Below are positions 53,625 through 62,456 of a stretch of DNA of 64,000 bases, piece after piece. The stretch is from contig CAVRXS010000003.1 in NCBI GenBank assembly GCA_963725275.1, positions 310,001 through 374,000 on the forward strand. Reading direction: 5' to 3'. The translations under genes were made by a program, and so were the position numbers. Under the pieces are notes generated by a model. It had not been told where the DNA came from, did no database searches, and was given only the letters and a program-made list of their open reading frames with translations. Each line of letters begins with the position of its first letter. Position 1 is the first letter of the stretch. This stretch comes from Bog-756 sp963725275 (GTDB lineage: Bacteria; Actinomycetota; Acidimicrobiia; Acidimicrobiales; RAAP-2).

Positions 53625-55178
53625 TCAGGCGGTGGCCGGTCCCGGGGACGCCGCCGCCGGCACGCCGGACGGAGCCGGGACGAGCCGCGACTTGACGACC
53701 TTGCCGCTCGCGTTCCTGGGCAGCGCTGGGAGGAAGGTCACCGAACGTGGGACGGTGTAGTCGGCGAGACGCCCCCTCGAGAACTCGAGGAGATCCTCCG
53801 CCGACAGGCGCTGGTCGAACTCGAGCACCACGAACGCAGCCACATCCTCGCCGAGTACGTCGTGGGGCACCCCGACGATCGCCGCCTCGACCACCGCGGG
53901 ATGGGACTGGAGGACCGCCGCGACGTCGTCGGCGTAGACGTTCATCCCGCCCCGGATGATGACCTCCTTCTTCCGGCCGACGATGAACAGGTACCCCTCC
54001 GGGTCGAGGTAGCCGAGATCGCCGGTGTGCAACCACCCCCCCTCCCACATGCGCGCCGTGGCCTCGGGGTCCTTGTAGTACTCGCGGTGCCCCTTCGGGT
54101 TACGGGTGAGCACCTCGCCGATGCTGCCGACCGGGCACGGAACGCCCTGTTCGTCCACGATGCGGACCTCCACCGGGGGGGTCGGACGCCCCACCGCCCC
54201 GGGCCGGGTGCGGGCACCCTCCGGGTCCATGGTGAACGTGGCGTGTCCTCCCTCGGTCATGCCGTAGCTGTTGAGGACCGCCGCCTGCGGCAACCGCTGC
54301 TGCAGACGAACCAGCGTGTCCGGAGCCAGGGGTGCACTCCCGAGGATGAGCCTGCGGAGACCGGACAGATCGGCGGACTCGAACGCCGGATGGTGGATGA
54401 GCAACTGCGCCATCGCCGGCACCACGAACGCGATCACCGGACGCTCCCGCTCGACGATGTCGAGCCAGCGGCCGGCGTCGAACGAGGGAAGGAAGAGCAC
54501 GGTCATCCCGGCCTTCATCGGGTTGTAGATGAACCCGAGGCCGGCGAAGGTGAAGACCGGCGATGCGGTGAGCCACCCGGTTCCCTGCCACTCCGGACGG
54601 CCGTTGGGCAGCATGGCGATCTGCCCGTGCCTGACGGTGACTCCCTTCGGTCTCCCCGTCGTTCCCGAGGTGTACATCACGTCGGCGAGGTCGTCGTCGT
54701 CGAGCGGCACCTGGACGGCACTGGAGTCCGCGCTCTTGACCTCCTCGAAATCCGTCGATCCGTCGAGGGCCGACGGCGAAACGGTGACCACCAGAAGGTC
54801 CGGACGGGACTCGAGGAGCGGCGCGACGGCTTCCCCGTAGGCACCACTGCAGACGACGGCACGCACCTCCGCATGCTCGAAGATGACCTGCACCTCGGAC
54901 GCCGAGAGCCGGTTGTTGGTCGGCACCGCGACCGCGCCCAGCTTGTGCACGGCGCTGTAGCTCACGATCCAGTCGAGGATCTGGGAGGGCTCGAGGTAGA
55001 TCGCGACCAGGTCACCCTTTCCGACTCCCCGGTCCCGCAGCCCCCGGGCCAGCCGGTTCGACTCGCGTTCCCATGCTGCGAAGGTGACCGACGACCCGTT
55101 CCCGAGATTGCGGTACGCCGTCTCGTCCGGATGGGCCGAGGCCATCAGACGGAGCTGATCGGTCAGGCGGTCAGCCAT
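53625..55178 (-). CDS. Fatty-acid/aryl acyl-CoA ligase (AMP-binding family)
   Basis: 517 residues. ATP loop DVMYTSGTTGRPKGVTVRHG, A5-type NSYGMTEGG, GWLHTGDLGYLDPEGYLFIV and GRKKEVIIRGGMNVYADDV, and the catalytic Lys in LPRNASGKVVKSR. It activates a carboxylic acid as acyl-AMP and then acyl-CoA. ATG 55178 overlaps the end of the upstream amidohydrolase by 8 bases. The substrate is unclear; the surrounding amidohydrolases suggest an aromatic or xenobiotic acid. Confidence 0.92.
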   Translation of the reverse strand: MADRLTDQLRLMASAHPDETAYRNLGNGSSVTFAAWERESNRLARGLRDRGVGKGDLVAIYLEPSQILDWIVSYSAVHKLGAVAVPTNNRLSASEVQVIFEHAEVRAVVCSGAYGEAVAPLLESRPDLLVVTVSPSALDGSTDFEEVKSADSSAVQVPLDDDDLADVMYTSGTTGRPKGVTVRHGQIAMLPNGRPEWQGTGWLTASPVFTFAGLGFIYNPMKAGMTVLFLPSFDAGRWLDIVERERPVIAFVVPAMAQLLIHHPAFESADLSGLRRLILGSAPLAPDTLVRLQQRLPQAAVLNSYGMTEGGHATFTMDPEGARTRPGAVGRPTPPVEVRIVDEQGVPCPVGSIGEVLTRNPKGHREYYKDPEATARMWEGGWLHTGDLGYLDPEGYLFIVGRKKEVIIRGGMNVYADDVAAVLQSHPAVVEAAIVGVPHDVLGEDVAAFVVLEFDQRLSAEDLLEFSRGRLADYTVPRSVTFLPALPRNASGKVVKSRLVPAPSGVPAAASPGPATA

Positions 55179-55990
55179 CTGCAGACCGTTGGAAGAGCCG
55201 CTCGGCGGCCCCACCGAGGAATGCCTCCATTGCATCTTTCTCCAACGGGAGGGCGCGTGCCGCGGTCGAGCGCGCGCTCCAACGGGAGGAAGGGGTGGTC
55301 GGAGGCGAACAGCACCCTGCCCAGCCCCCGGCGCGAGCCCATGAAGGTCACCAGCGCCGGGTGCATGTACTTCGCCAGATAGGCGGAGTTCGAGAGATAG
55401 AGGTTGGGCCACTTGAGAAGGTACTCGATGAGCAGCTCCTCATAGGGGTGTCCCATGTGGGCGCCGATGACCACCAGGTCGGGGAAGTCGATGAGCACGT
55501 CCTCGAGGAGCACCGGGTCCTGGCAGCGGGAGCGCACCCTCGGGCCGGGGATGCCGATGTTGATCGACACCGGGACCCCGAGCTCTTCGCAGGTGGCGTA
55601 GAGCGGGTAGTAGAGCGCGTGGTTGAGGGGGTACTGGTGCAGGAGTGGTGACACCCGCACGAGATCGAGCGTGCCGTCGCCGACCCGGGACCGCACCGCT
55701 GCGCTCTGCGCACGCGGCCGCTCGGGGTCGTCCGAGGTCGCTGCGAGCAGGAGGCGGTCCCGGTGTTCGGCGACGAAGGCGAGGGTCTCCGGGTCGACCG
55801 ATTTGAGCGTGCTCGTGAGCACCGCCCGGTCGACGCCGAGCCGGTCCATCTCGTCGATCAGGTCGAGATTGGTCATCCCTCCCTGGATTCCGCTCCCGAA
55901 GAACCCCTCGATCCCCCCGAAGCCCTTCTGGGCGAGGAAGCGTTCGGCTGCCTTGCTGGAGATCGAGTTGACCCACAGGTCGAGGACCAT
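55171..55990 (-). CDS. Amidohydrolase-family protein (second of pair), C-terminal frameshift
   Basis: About 273 residues after repair. Metal-dependent TIM-barrel fragment pattern: LGVDRAVLTSTLKSVDPE, LVVIGAHMGHPYEELLIEYL and RVLFASDHPFLPLERALD (catalytic Asp). It begins without the usual N-terminal DxH motif, so it may depend on its neighbour or be a divergent member. The frame breaks near 55258-55265; the true C-terminus (ARALPLEKDAMEAFLGGAAE to TGA 55171) lies in another frame and overlaps the ligase start. Starts 14 bases after the first amidohydrolase. Confidence 0.75.
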
Positions 55991-56004
55991 CTGCGTGGCA
56001 GAGC

Positions 56005-57384
56005 TCAGGATGCGGCGGCCGTCGTGGACGACAGCGGCACCGGTCGGGCCAGGCTCCAGCTGAAGGTCTCCGGGAACTCGTCGAGTGCGACGGTCGTCGA
56101 CAGCTCCTCGACCGTCGGACCGACCCGGTCGGCCACCGCCTGCAGCTGCGCGCCGTCGAACCCGAACACCCGGATGGCGTTGAGCCCGAGGATCCGGCGG
56201 ATGTCCTCTTCGGGCATCCCCCCGAACACCCAGCGCAGGATGGGGCGGTGGACCGGTGCGGCCCCCTCGAGATGGGGGTAGTCGGCGCCCCACATGAGCC
56301 GGTCGATGCCGATCTCGTGCCGCATCTCGGCCTCTGATCGCTTCATGAGCGATCCGCCGATGAACACGTGCCGGTCGAAGTACTCCGCAGGACGCATCTT
56401 GAGATAGGAGCGCACCGGCGCGCTGCCATGGGTGTCGAAGAACGCCTCCATGTCCCGGATCAGTGACGGCAGCCACTGGGCGCCGTTCTCGGTGACGACC
56501 ACCTTGAGCCTCGGATGGCGGTCGAACACCCCGCCGAAGAGCAGGAACCAGAGCGGACGCCTGGTGAAGACGAACACCTCGTAGAGTCCGAGGAAGCCGC
56601 CGTGCTTGGCGTCGTAGAGCTGCTTGGCGTCGGTGGCGGTACCCGACGCCCCCGTGTGCAGGTTGACCACGACGTCATTGTCCTCGCACGCGCTCCAAAG
56701 GGGTTCGTAGTAGTCGTCGGCGTATCCCGGGAGTCCCGACTTGAGGGACATGGCGGGGAGCATCACCCCGCCGAAGATGCCGTTGGTTCGCGCCCAGGCG
56801 ATCTCCTCGACCGCCCGCTCCATGTCGTGGAGATCGATCGGGAGGCATCCGGTGCGCCGACCCGGGGCGGCGGCGCAGAACTCCGCCAACCACCGGTTGT
56901 ACGCGTGGAGGGCCGGCCAGACCGGTTCGAGCCCCTTGCTGGTCTGCCCGCCGAGGTACATCGCCGGGGACAGACCGCCGGCGAGCACCGGCCCCGGGAA
57001 GACCACCTCGGCGTGGATCCCCTGGTCCTCGAGGTAGGCGAGCCTCCGACCGCCCGCGTCGGAGGGGAACACCCAATCGGTGCCGTACCTCGCCAGCCAG
57101 CTGCGCGCCCGGTCCGTATCGACCCCCATCCCTGCCAGACGTCGGGTGGCCACCGCCCGCACGGCGTCGGGATCGTCGATCACCCCGGGGTCGAGACCGC
57201 CGAACATGGGGATGGCCACCGAGGAGAGGTCGCCGAACGCCGCAACCGCTTCGCGGTGGGCCGGATCGACGTAGGAGAGGAACTCGTCGAGGGTGTCGGG
57301 CGCGGCGTGGGCGTCCGCCGAGACCACGACGTAGGGCTTCCCCGTCCGCAACCCCTCGAGACCCTCACCGGCCACCCGACTCAC
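56005..57384 (-). CDS. Amidohydrolase-family protein (first of pair)
   Basis: 459 residues, amidohydrolase-2 type. YVVVSADAHAAPDTLDEFLS holds the N-terminal DxH metal motif, DNDVVVNLHTGASG and WFLLFGGVFDRHPRLKVVVTE carry further His, and LMWGADYPHLEGAAP carries the catalytic Asp. Relatives hydrolyse or decarboxylate aromatic acids. First gene of the minus-strand catabolic cluster. I chose GTG 57384, with GGGAGGT upstream; GTG 57408 is possible. Confidence 0.88.
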   Translation of the reverse strand: MSRVAGEGLEGLRTGKPYVVVSADAHAAPDTLDEFLSYVDPAHREAVAAFGDLSSVAIPMFGGLDPGVIDDPDAVRAVATRRLAGMGVDTDRARSWLARYGTDWVFPSDAGGRRLAYLEDQGIHAEVVFPGPVLAGGLSPAMYLGGQTSKGLEPVWPALHAYNRWLAEFCAAAPGRRTGCLPIDLHDMERAVEEIAWARTNGIFGGVMLPAMSLKSGLPGYADDYYEPLWSACEDNDVVVNLHTGASGTATDAKQLYDAKHGGFLGLYEVFVFTRRPLWFLLFGGVFDRHPRLKVVVTENGAQWLPSLIRDMEAFFDTHGSAPVRSYLKMRPAEYFDRHVFIGGSLMKRSEAEMRHEIGIDRLMWGADYPHLEGAAPVHRPILRWVFGGMPEEDIRRILGLNAIRVFGFDGAQLQAVADRVGPTVEELSTTVALDEFPETFSWSLARPVPLSSTTAAAS

Positions 57385-57508
57385 ACCTCCCGCTGCACCA
57401 CTTGGCACGCCCTCCCTGGGCGCACACTACTGCCGGCCGCCTCTGGCCGCCCCGGGTCACCCGCGGCCACCCGATCCGTTCGATCGTCACGGGACGGGAT
57501 TAGCGGGC

Positions 57509-57514
57509 TACCGT
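57509..57514 (+). promoter_or_regulatory. -10 element for leaderless NTF2-like gene
   Basis: TACCGT followed by GATCCG and the GTG at 57521. Confidence 0.45.
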
Positions 57515-57520
57515 GATCCG

Positions 57521-57902
57521 GTGGATTGGACGGCATGGTCGAAGCGGCTCGAGGCGGCACTCGGACCGGACGGTGACTTCCCTTCGTTCTTCGCGCCCGG
57601 CGCGCTGTTCAGCGATCCGGTCAACGAACCGACCGCCGACCTCGCGGCGATCGAGGAGATGACCAACGCGTCGTTCCCCGACTGGCGACAGGAGATCCTC
57701 TGGGTCCACGGCGATGACGCGGGCGGTGCGTTCGAGTGGATCGGGCAGGGGAACCCTCGGGGGCACCATCCCGGTCACCATCCACGGGAGCACCGTCGTC
57801 GACGTCGACGAGGACGGGCTGGTGACCCGCTGGCGCGACTACTTCGACCTCAAGGAGATCGAGGACCAGGTCGCCGGAGGACCGACCGCCGGCGACCGCT
57901 GA
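57521..57902 (+). CDS. NTF2-like/limonene-epoxide-hydrolase-fold protein, frameshifted
   Basis: About 126 residues after repair. WTAWSKRLEAALGPDGDFPS and LFSDPVNEPTADLAAIEEMT are in the first frame; TLGGTIPVTIHGSTVVDVDE and LVTRWRDYFDLKEIEDQV in the second. One extra A at about 57753 in GGGGAACCC joins them (GQG-TLGG). The fold is NTF2-like, probably ligand binding or hydrolytic. Convergent with the phosphoribosyltransferase gene, 6 bases away. Confidence 0.75.
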
Positions 57903-57908
57903 GGCGGC

Positions 57909-58520
57909 CTACGACCAGTCCGGCTGCACACCACCACCCGACGGATCCGGGCGGAAGACGGGCAGCGAGCCAAGCGACCGGACCAGCGCGGCATCCTGTC
58001 CGAGAGCCTCCCGCCACGCGGACCCCTCGGTCATGAGTGTCCCGATGGCAACCGGGGTCCCGCCAGCCCTGCGGATGAGCGCGAGCGCAGCCGACATCGA
58101 GGCGCCGGTCGACACGATGTCGTCGACCACGACGACACGGCGGCCGCTCACCGACGGGACCCTGGCCGGGTCCATCCGGAGGGTCTGGCGGCTCCCCGTC
58201 GTGATCGAGCGCACCGGTTCGGACAGGGACTCTCCCAGGTGGATCTTCGGGGTCTTGTGGAGGATGACGTAATCGTCCAGTCCGAGCGCGTGGCTGACCT
58301 CGATTGCCAGCGGGATCCCCATGGTGGCAACCGACACCACGACCTCGGGGGAGAGCGGAGCGAGCTCGGCTGCGAGCTCACGTCCCGCCTGATCGGCGAA
58401 CGACAGCCCGAGGTCGACGGTGATGAGGAGGGCGATCTGGAGACCGTCGCCGACGGGCACCAACGGGAGGTCGACCTGCTGGGAGCCGACCGTGGCCCGG
58501 TAGGTGGCGGGGGTGGACAC
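57909..58520 (-). CDS. Phosphoribosyltransferase-family protein, adenine-type
   Basis: 203 residues. The PRPP-binding loop is RVVVVDDIVSTGASMSAALA, with GIPLAIEVSHALGLDDYVIL before it, as in adenine phosphoribosyltransferase relatives and PurR-like regulators. The actual base specificity is not clear. GTG 58520 is proposed as the start. It follows the Fur gene on the same strand by 54 bases. Confidence 0.82.
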   Translation of the reverse strand: MSTPATYRATVGSQQVDLPLVPVGDGLQIALLITVDLGLSFADQAGRELAAELAPLSPEVVVSVATMGIPLAIEVSHALGLDDYVILHKTPKIHLGESLSEPVRSITTGSRQTLRMDPARVPSVSGRRVVVVDDIVSTGASMSAALALIRRAGGTPVAIGTLMTEGSAWREALGQDAALVRSLGSLPVFRPDPSGGGVQPDWS

Positions 58521-58574
58521 GGACGAGACTCTCGTCCATGGCCGTGGTCGTCGCAAGAGTGCGGCACGCCGGGC

Positions 58575-59048
58575 TCAGTGGCCGGCTGATCCCCTCCTGC
58601 AGGCCGCGCAGCGTCCGAGGATGGCGAAGTGATGGGTGTCGATCTCGAACCCGAACCGGTCCAGTGCGGACGCCGCCAGGCCGGCGAACAGCTCGTCGGG
58701 CGCGGCGACCGCCGCTCCACAGCTCTGGCACACGAAGTGGCAGTGCGCAGTGGCCGCAAGGTGGTAGGTGGCCGGTCCGTGTCCGAGATGGGAGTGGACG
58801 ATGACGCCGAGCCGCTCGAGCTCGTCCAGGTTCCGGTAGATCGTCGAGAGGGCCACGTCGGGCGCCCGGTCCTGGACCGCCTCGGCCAGATCCTCGGCCG
58901 TCTGATGTCCCGACCGGTCGAACAGGGCCTCGAGGAGAAGCCGCCTCGGGCTGGTCACCCGTCCGCCGTGCTCGCGCACGAGGGCCAGCACGTCTTCCAC
59001 GGTGTGGACCTCGTGGAGGTGCTCGTGGGCGGACTGCGATCGGCTCAC
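58575..59048 (-). CDS. Fur-family metalloregulator, probably nickel-responsive
   Basis: 157 residues: winged helix (VTSPRRLLLEALFDRSGHQT, VALSTIYRNLDELERLGVI), then the dimer domain with sensing-site histidines (HLAATAHCHFVC) and two structural zinc pairs CQSCG and CAAC. It is divergent from a nickel/cobalt permease and shares a promoter region with a palindromic site, so Ni2+ (Nur) or Co2+ sensing is likelier than Fe or Zn. TAAGAT at 59058-59063 (minus strand) is a likely -10, giving a 2-base leader before GTG 59048. Confidence 0.85.
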   Translation of the reverse strand: MSRSQSAHEHLHEVHTVEDVLALVREHGGRVTSPRRLLLEALFDRSGHQTAEDLAEAVQDRAPDVALSTIYRNLDELERLGVIVHSHLGHGPATYHLAATAHCHFVCQSCGAAVAAPDELFAGLAASALDRFGFEIDTHHFAILGRCAACRRGSAGH

Positions 59049-59084
59049 AGGAACAGCATCTTAGAGCGACCAGCCCCTTCTTGC

Positions 59085-59099
59085 AAGTGAGTCTCATTT
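59085..59099. promoter_or_regulatory. Candidate Fur-family operator between the regulator and the Ni/Co permease
   Basis: AAGTGAGTCTCATTT, a near-palindrome centred on TGAG-T-CTCA. It lies just upstream of the permease -10 (59104-59109) and over the -35 zone of the regulator gene, so one bound dimer could repress both. Confidence 0.55.
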
Positions 59100-59103
59100 A
59101 CTC

Positions 59104-59109
59104 TACGGT
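59104..59109 (+). promoter_or_regulatory. -10 element for the Ni/Co permease
   Basis: TACGGT, about 50 bases before ATG 59161. Unlike many genes here, this transcript would have a leader with a ribosome-binding site (GCGGAGGAACC). Confidence 0.45.
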
Positions 59110-59160
59110 GGCGGCAGCACTGCTCCCGACCCCCACGTCCCCCGCGGAGGAACCTCCTCG

Positions 59161-60282
59161 ATGGCAGACCAGATGGGCCGCATCGCCACGATCCGCGACC
59201 GCCTGACACCCGAGGAATGGGCCAAGGTCGCCGGGATGCTCGTCGTGACCATCGTGCTCAATGTCGTCGGTTGGTCGTTGCTCGCAGCCGCCAGCGGTCG
59301 CTACCACGTCACCAAGGTGGAGATCTTCGGGTTCGGGACCGGCGTGCTGGCCTACTCGCTGGGAATGCGCCACGCCTTCGACGCCGATCACATCGCGGCC
59401 ATCGACAACACCACCCGCAAGCTCATCCAGGAAGGGAAACGACCCCTCACCACCGGCTTCTGGTTCTCGCTCGGCCACTCCTCGATCGTGTTCATCCTGG
59501 CGGTGTTGCTCAACCTCGGTATCCGGGCCCTCAACGGAGCGGTCAGGAACAGCGCCTCCTCGCTCCACCGGTGGACCGGCATCATCGGCACGTCGGTCTC
59601 GGGCACCTTTCTGTGGGTCATCGGCCTCATGAACCTGGTCGTGCTCGTGTCGATCATCCGGGTCACCCGCGAGATGCGCGACGGCCGGTACGACGACACC
59701 GAGCTCGAGCGCCAACTCCAGAACCGCGGCCTGATGAACCGGCTCCTCGGCGGCTACGCCAAACGGATCGACCAGCCGTGGAAGATGTTCCCGGTCGGGA
59801 TGCTGTTCGGGCTCGGATTCGACACGGCCACCGAGGTCGCCCTCCTGGTGCTGGCGGGCACCGCCGTGGTGAGCGGGCTCCCCTTCTACGCCGTGCTGTC
59901 ACTTCCCGTCCTCTTCGCGGCGGGAATGTGCCTCTTCGACAGCATCGACGGGTGCTTCATGAACTTCGCCTACGACTGGGCCTTCGCCAGACCGATCCGG
60001 AAGATCTACTACAACCTCACCATCACCGGGCTCTCGGTCTTCATCGCACTGTTCATCGGGACCGTCGAGATCCTCGGTCTGCTCGCCCAGGAAGGAGACC
60101 TCTCCGGCGGCTTCTGGGGGTTCCTCGCCACGTTCAACCTCAACCGGGCCGGGTTCGTCATCGTCGCCATCTTCGTGGCCACCTGGATCGTGGCGCTCGC
60201 CATCTGGCACTTCGGCGATATCGAGCGCAAGTGGGAGGAGCAGGCCACCCGGGCCCGGGCCGGGAGGGTCGCCGTCGATTGA
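59161..60282 (+). CDS. NiCoT-family nickel/cobalt permease
   Basis: 373 residues with about eight membrane helices. Signature helix II motif LGMRHAFDADHIAAIDNTTR, then FWFSLGHSSIVFILAV, GMLFGLGFDTATEVALL and the LFAAGMCLFDSIDGCFMNFA stretch, all diagnostic of NiCoT secondary transporters. Ni2+ versus Co2+ preference cannot be read from this. Divergent from the Fur-family gene that probably represses it. Confidence 0.94.
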   Translation: MADQMGRIATIRDRLTPEEWAKVAGMLVVTIVLNVVGWSLLAAASGRYHVTKVEIFGFGTGVLAYSLGMRHAFDADHIAAIDNTTRKLIQEGKRPLTTGFWFSLGHSSIVFILAVLLNLGIRALNGAVRNSASSLHRWTGIIGTSVSGTFLWVIGLMNLVVLVSIIRVTREMRDGRYDDTELERQLQNRGLMNRLLGGYAKRIDQPWKMFPVGMLFGLGFDTATEVALLVLAGTAVVSGLPFYAVLSLPVLFAAGMCLFDSIDGCFMNFAYDWAFARPIRKIYYNLTITGLSVFIALFIGTVEILGLLAQEGDLSGGFWGFLATFNLNRAGFVIVAIFVATWIVALAIWHFGDIERKWEEQATRARAGRVAVD

Positions 60283-60316
60283 CCCGGCCTGGACCGTTGC
60301 CGCTCGCTGCGGCCGG

Positions 60317-61414
60317 TCAGCTCCGGGGGGAGTCCCGAAAGGCGTCGATGACCTCGTCACGCCAGGCCCGCAGTTCCAGGCCGTGCTCCGCATCGGTCCG
60401 CCCCAAGCGGACGAGCACGAGGTCGAGCGCGGGGGAGATGTCGAGGTACTGACCCTCGTGGCCGGCGGCCCAGAAGGTGCCGAGGGGTTCGCCCCGGGTC
60501 CACCAGTGGCACCCGTAGAGGTGGCCGTCGTCCGGGTCCACCGACCGGGGTCCGCGCCCGTGGTCGACCCAGCCCTCGGGCAGGAGGCGCCGGTCCTGCC
60601 AGACGCCGTCCCGGAGGTAGAGGAGGCCGAAGCGTGCGTAGTCCCGGGCCGTGGCGTGCACGTAGGAGCCGGCCACCCAGGTGCCCGCTGCGTCGAAGCC
60701 CGGGGTGGCCGACCGCATGCCGATCGGATCGAACAACCGCTCGCAAAGGAACCGCCGGTACGGCTCGCCCGGGCCGATCTCCCGGGCGACGATGCCCGAG
60801 ACGATGACACTGGTGCCGGTCGAGTAGTGGAACAGGGATCCCGGCGCGGCGGCAAGCGGACGGTCCGCCGCGAAGGCGGCCATGTCGGCCTCGCCCCTGC
60901 CGTAGAGCATCTGCAGGACGTCCGAGGTGTCGGGGTCTTCGTACTCCTCGACGAAGGCGAGGCCGTCGCGCATCTCGAGGAGTTGCTGGAGGGTGACCGA
61001 TCCTCGCGGGTCCCCTGCGCTCCCCCACTGCGGCACCCGGACCGGCGCGTCGAGATCGAGCCGGCCCTCACCGACGAGCAGGCCGACCACGGCGTGCAGC
61101 ATGCTCTTCGCCATCGACCACGAGAGGAGGGGGGTCTCCGGTTGCACCGGCTTGCCGGGGCCCTCCCACTGTGGGAGGGCCCCACCGTACCGCTCGTAGA
61201 TGAGCTTGCCGCCCTGGATCACGACCACCGCGTAGGTGTCCTGCAGCGGCCCGGTGGGATCGAACGCGGTGTCCATCAGGGCGTCGAGGTCGACGCCCTC
61301 TGGCAGGGGTCCGGTGGGCCAGTCCTCGGTCGGCCAGGGCACGCCGGTCGCCTGTGGGGGCAGGGGCGGGAGGGGAGCGGTCTGGGTGGGTGGACGGGTC
61401 AAGGGACCGAGCAT
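60317..61414 (-). CDS. Serine hydrolase of the beta-lactamase/DD-peptidase family
   Basis: 365 residues. The catalytic SxxK is SMAK in PLLSWSMAKSMLHAVVG, the Tyr motif is YSTG in SLFHYSTGTSVIVSGIV, and a C-terminal HEGQ (AAGHEGQYLDI) stands in for the KTG-like triad, as in class C-related esterases and 6-aminohexanoate-dimer hydrolase relatives. No clear signal peptide; the N-terminus is Pro-rich. Substrate unknown. Confidence 0.88.
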   Translation of the reverse strand: MLGPLTRPPTQTAPLPPLPPQATGVPWPTEDWPTGPLPEGVDLDALMDTAFDPTGPLQDTYAVVVIQGGKLIYERYGGALPQWEGPGKPVQPETPLLSWSMAKSMLHAVVGLLVGEGRLDLDAPVRVPQWGSAGDPRGSVTLQQLLEMRDGLAFVEEYEDPDTSDVLQMLYGRGEADMAAFAADRPLAAAPGSLFHYSTGTSVIVSGIVAREIGPGEPYRRFLCERLFDPIGMRSATPGFDAAGTWVAGSYVHATARDYARFGLLYLRDGVWQDRRLLPEGWVDHGRGPRSVDPDDGHLYGCHWWTRGEPLGTFWAAGHEGQYLDISPALDLVLVRLGRTDAEHGLELRAWRDEVIDAFRDSPRS

Positions 61415-61453
61415 CGCGCGGCTGGACCGGCCCGCGCAGTTCCCCGCACCCCA

Positions 61454-61459
61454 TAGGAT
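61454..61459 (+). promoter_or_regulatory. -10 element for second aldo/keto reductase
   Basis: TAGGAT, 31 bases before the ATG at 61491; the transcript would carry the AAGGAGG ribosome-binding site. Confidence 0.45.
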
Positions 61460-61490
61460 CCCCCCCGACAGCTACACCGAAGGAGGCACG

Positions 61491-62456
61491 ATGGAGATGG
61501 AGTATCGCCGTCTGGGCGGGTCCGGGCTCAAGGTCAGCGTCCTGTCCTTCGGGTCCTGGGTGACCTTCGGGCCCCAGCTGGCCGGGAAGCTGGCCGAGGA
61601 CTGCCTCGGCGCAGCGTACGAGGCGGGCGTCAACTTCTTCGACAACGCCGAGGCCTACTCGGCAGGCGAGTCCGAACGGATCATGGGCGAGGCCATTGCC
61701 GCACTCGGCTGGCCGCGCCACACCTATGTGCTCTCGACGAAGGTCTTCTGGGGGATCCACTCGAACGTCAACATGCGGAACACCCTCAACCGCAAGTACC
61801 TGATGCAGGCCCTCGACGGGTCGCTCGAGCGCTTCGGTCTCGACTTCGTGGACCTCGTCTACTGCCACCGGCCCGACCCGGAGACCCCGATCGAGGAGAC
61901 CGTGTGGGCGCTCTCGGACCTCATCGCGGCGGGCAAGGCCCTCTACTGGGGGACCTCCGAGTGGTCGGCCGAGCAGATCCGCCAGGCGTGGGACATCGCC
62001 GACCGGCACCACCTGCACAAGCCGATCGTCGAGCAGCCCCAGTACAACCTGCTGTGGCGGGACCGTGTCGAAACGGAGTACGCCCAGCTCTACGACGGCA
62101 TCGGCCTCGGCCTGACCACCTGGAGTCCCCTTGCCTCAGGCCTCCTCTCCGGCAAATACCTCGACGGAGTGCCGGAGGGATCGCGGGCAACACTCCCCGG
62201 CTACGAGTGGCTGGGCAAAATGCTCACCGACAAGGAGCGCAACGACAAGGTCCGTGAGCTGGCGACCGTGGCCAAGGAGCTCGACTGCACCCTCGCCCAG
62301 TTGTCCATCGCCTGGTGCGCCAAGAACCCGCACGTGTCCTCGGTGATCACCGGAGCCAGCCGGGTGGAACAGGTCCACGAGAACCTGGGCGCCCTCGACG
62401 TGCTGCCCCGGCTGTCAGACGAGATCATGTCCCGCATCGCCGCGATCGCCGTCTGA
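61491..62456 (+). CDS. Aldo/keto reductase, potassium-channel beta-subunit-like
   Basis: 321 residues. Tetrad: Asp and Tyr in NFFDNAEAYSAGESE, Lys in VLSTKVFWG, His in LVYCHRPDP; QPQYNLLWRDRVE and TTWSPLASGLLSGKYLDG match the Kv-beta/AKR6 group, and SSVITGASRVEQVHENL binds the NADPH phosphate. The ATG follows GAAGGAGGCACG. A second ATG two codons on is also possible. Confidence 0.93.
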   Translation: MEMEYRRLGGSGLKVSVLSFGSWVTFGPQLAGKLAEDCLGAAYEAGVNFFDNAEAYSAGESERIMGEAIAALGWPRHTYVLSTKVFWGIHSNVNMRNTLNRKYLMQALDGSLERFGLDFVDLVYCHRPDPETPIEETVWALSDLIAAGKALYWGTSEWSAEQIRQAWDIADRHHLHKPIVEQPQYNLLWRDRVETEYAQLYDGIGLGLTTWSPLASGLLSGKYLDGVPEGSRATLPGYEWLGKMLTDKERNDKVRELATVAKELDCTLAQLSIAWCAKNPHVSSVITGASRVEQVHENLGALDVLPRLSDEIMSRIAAIAV

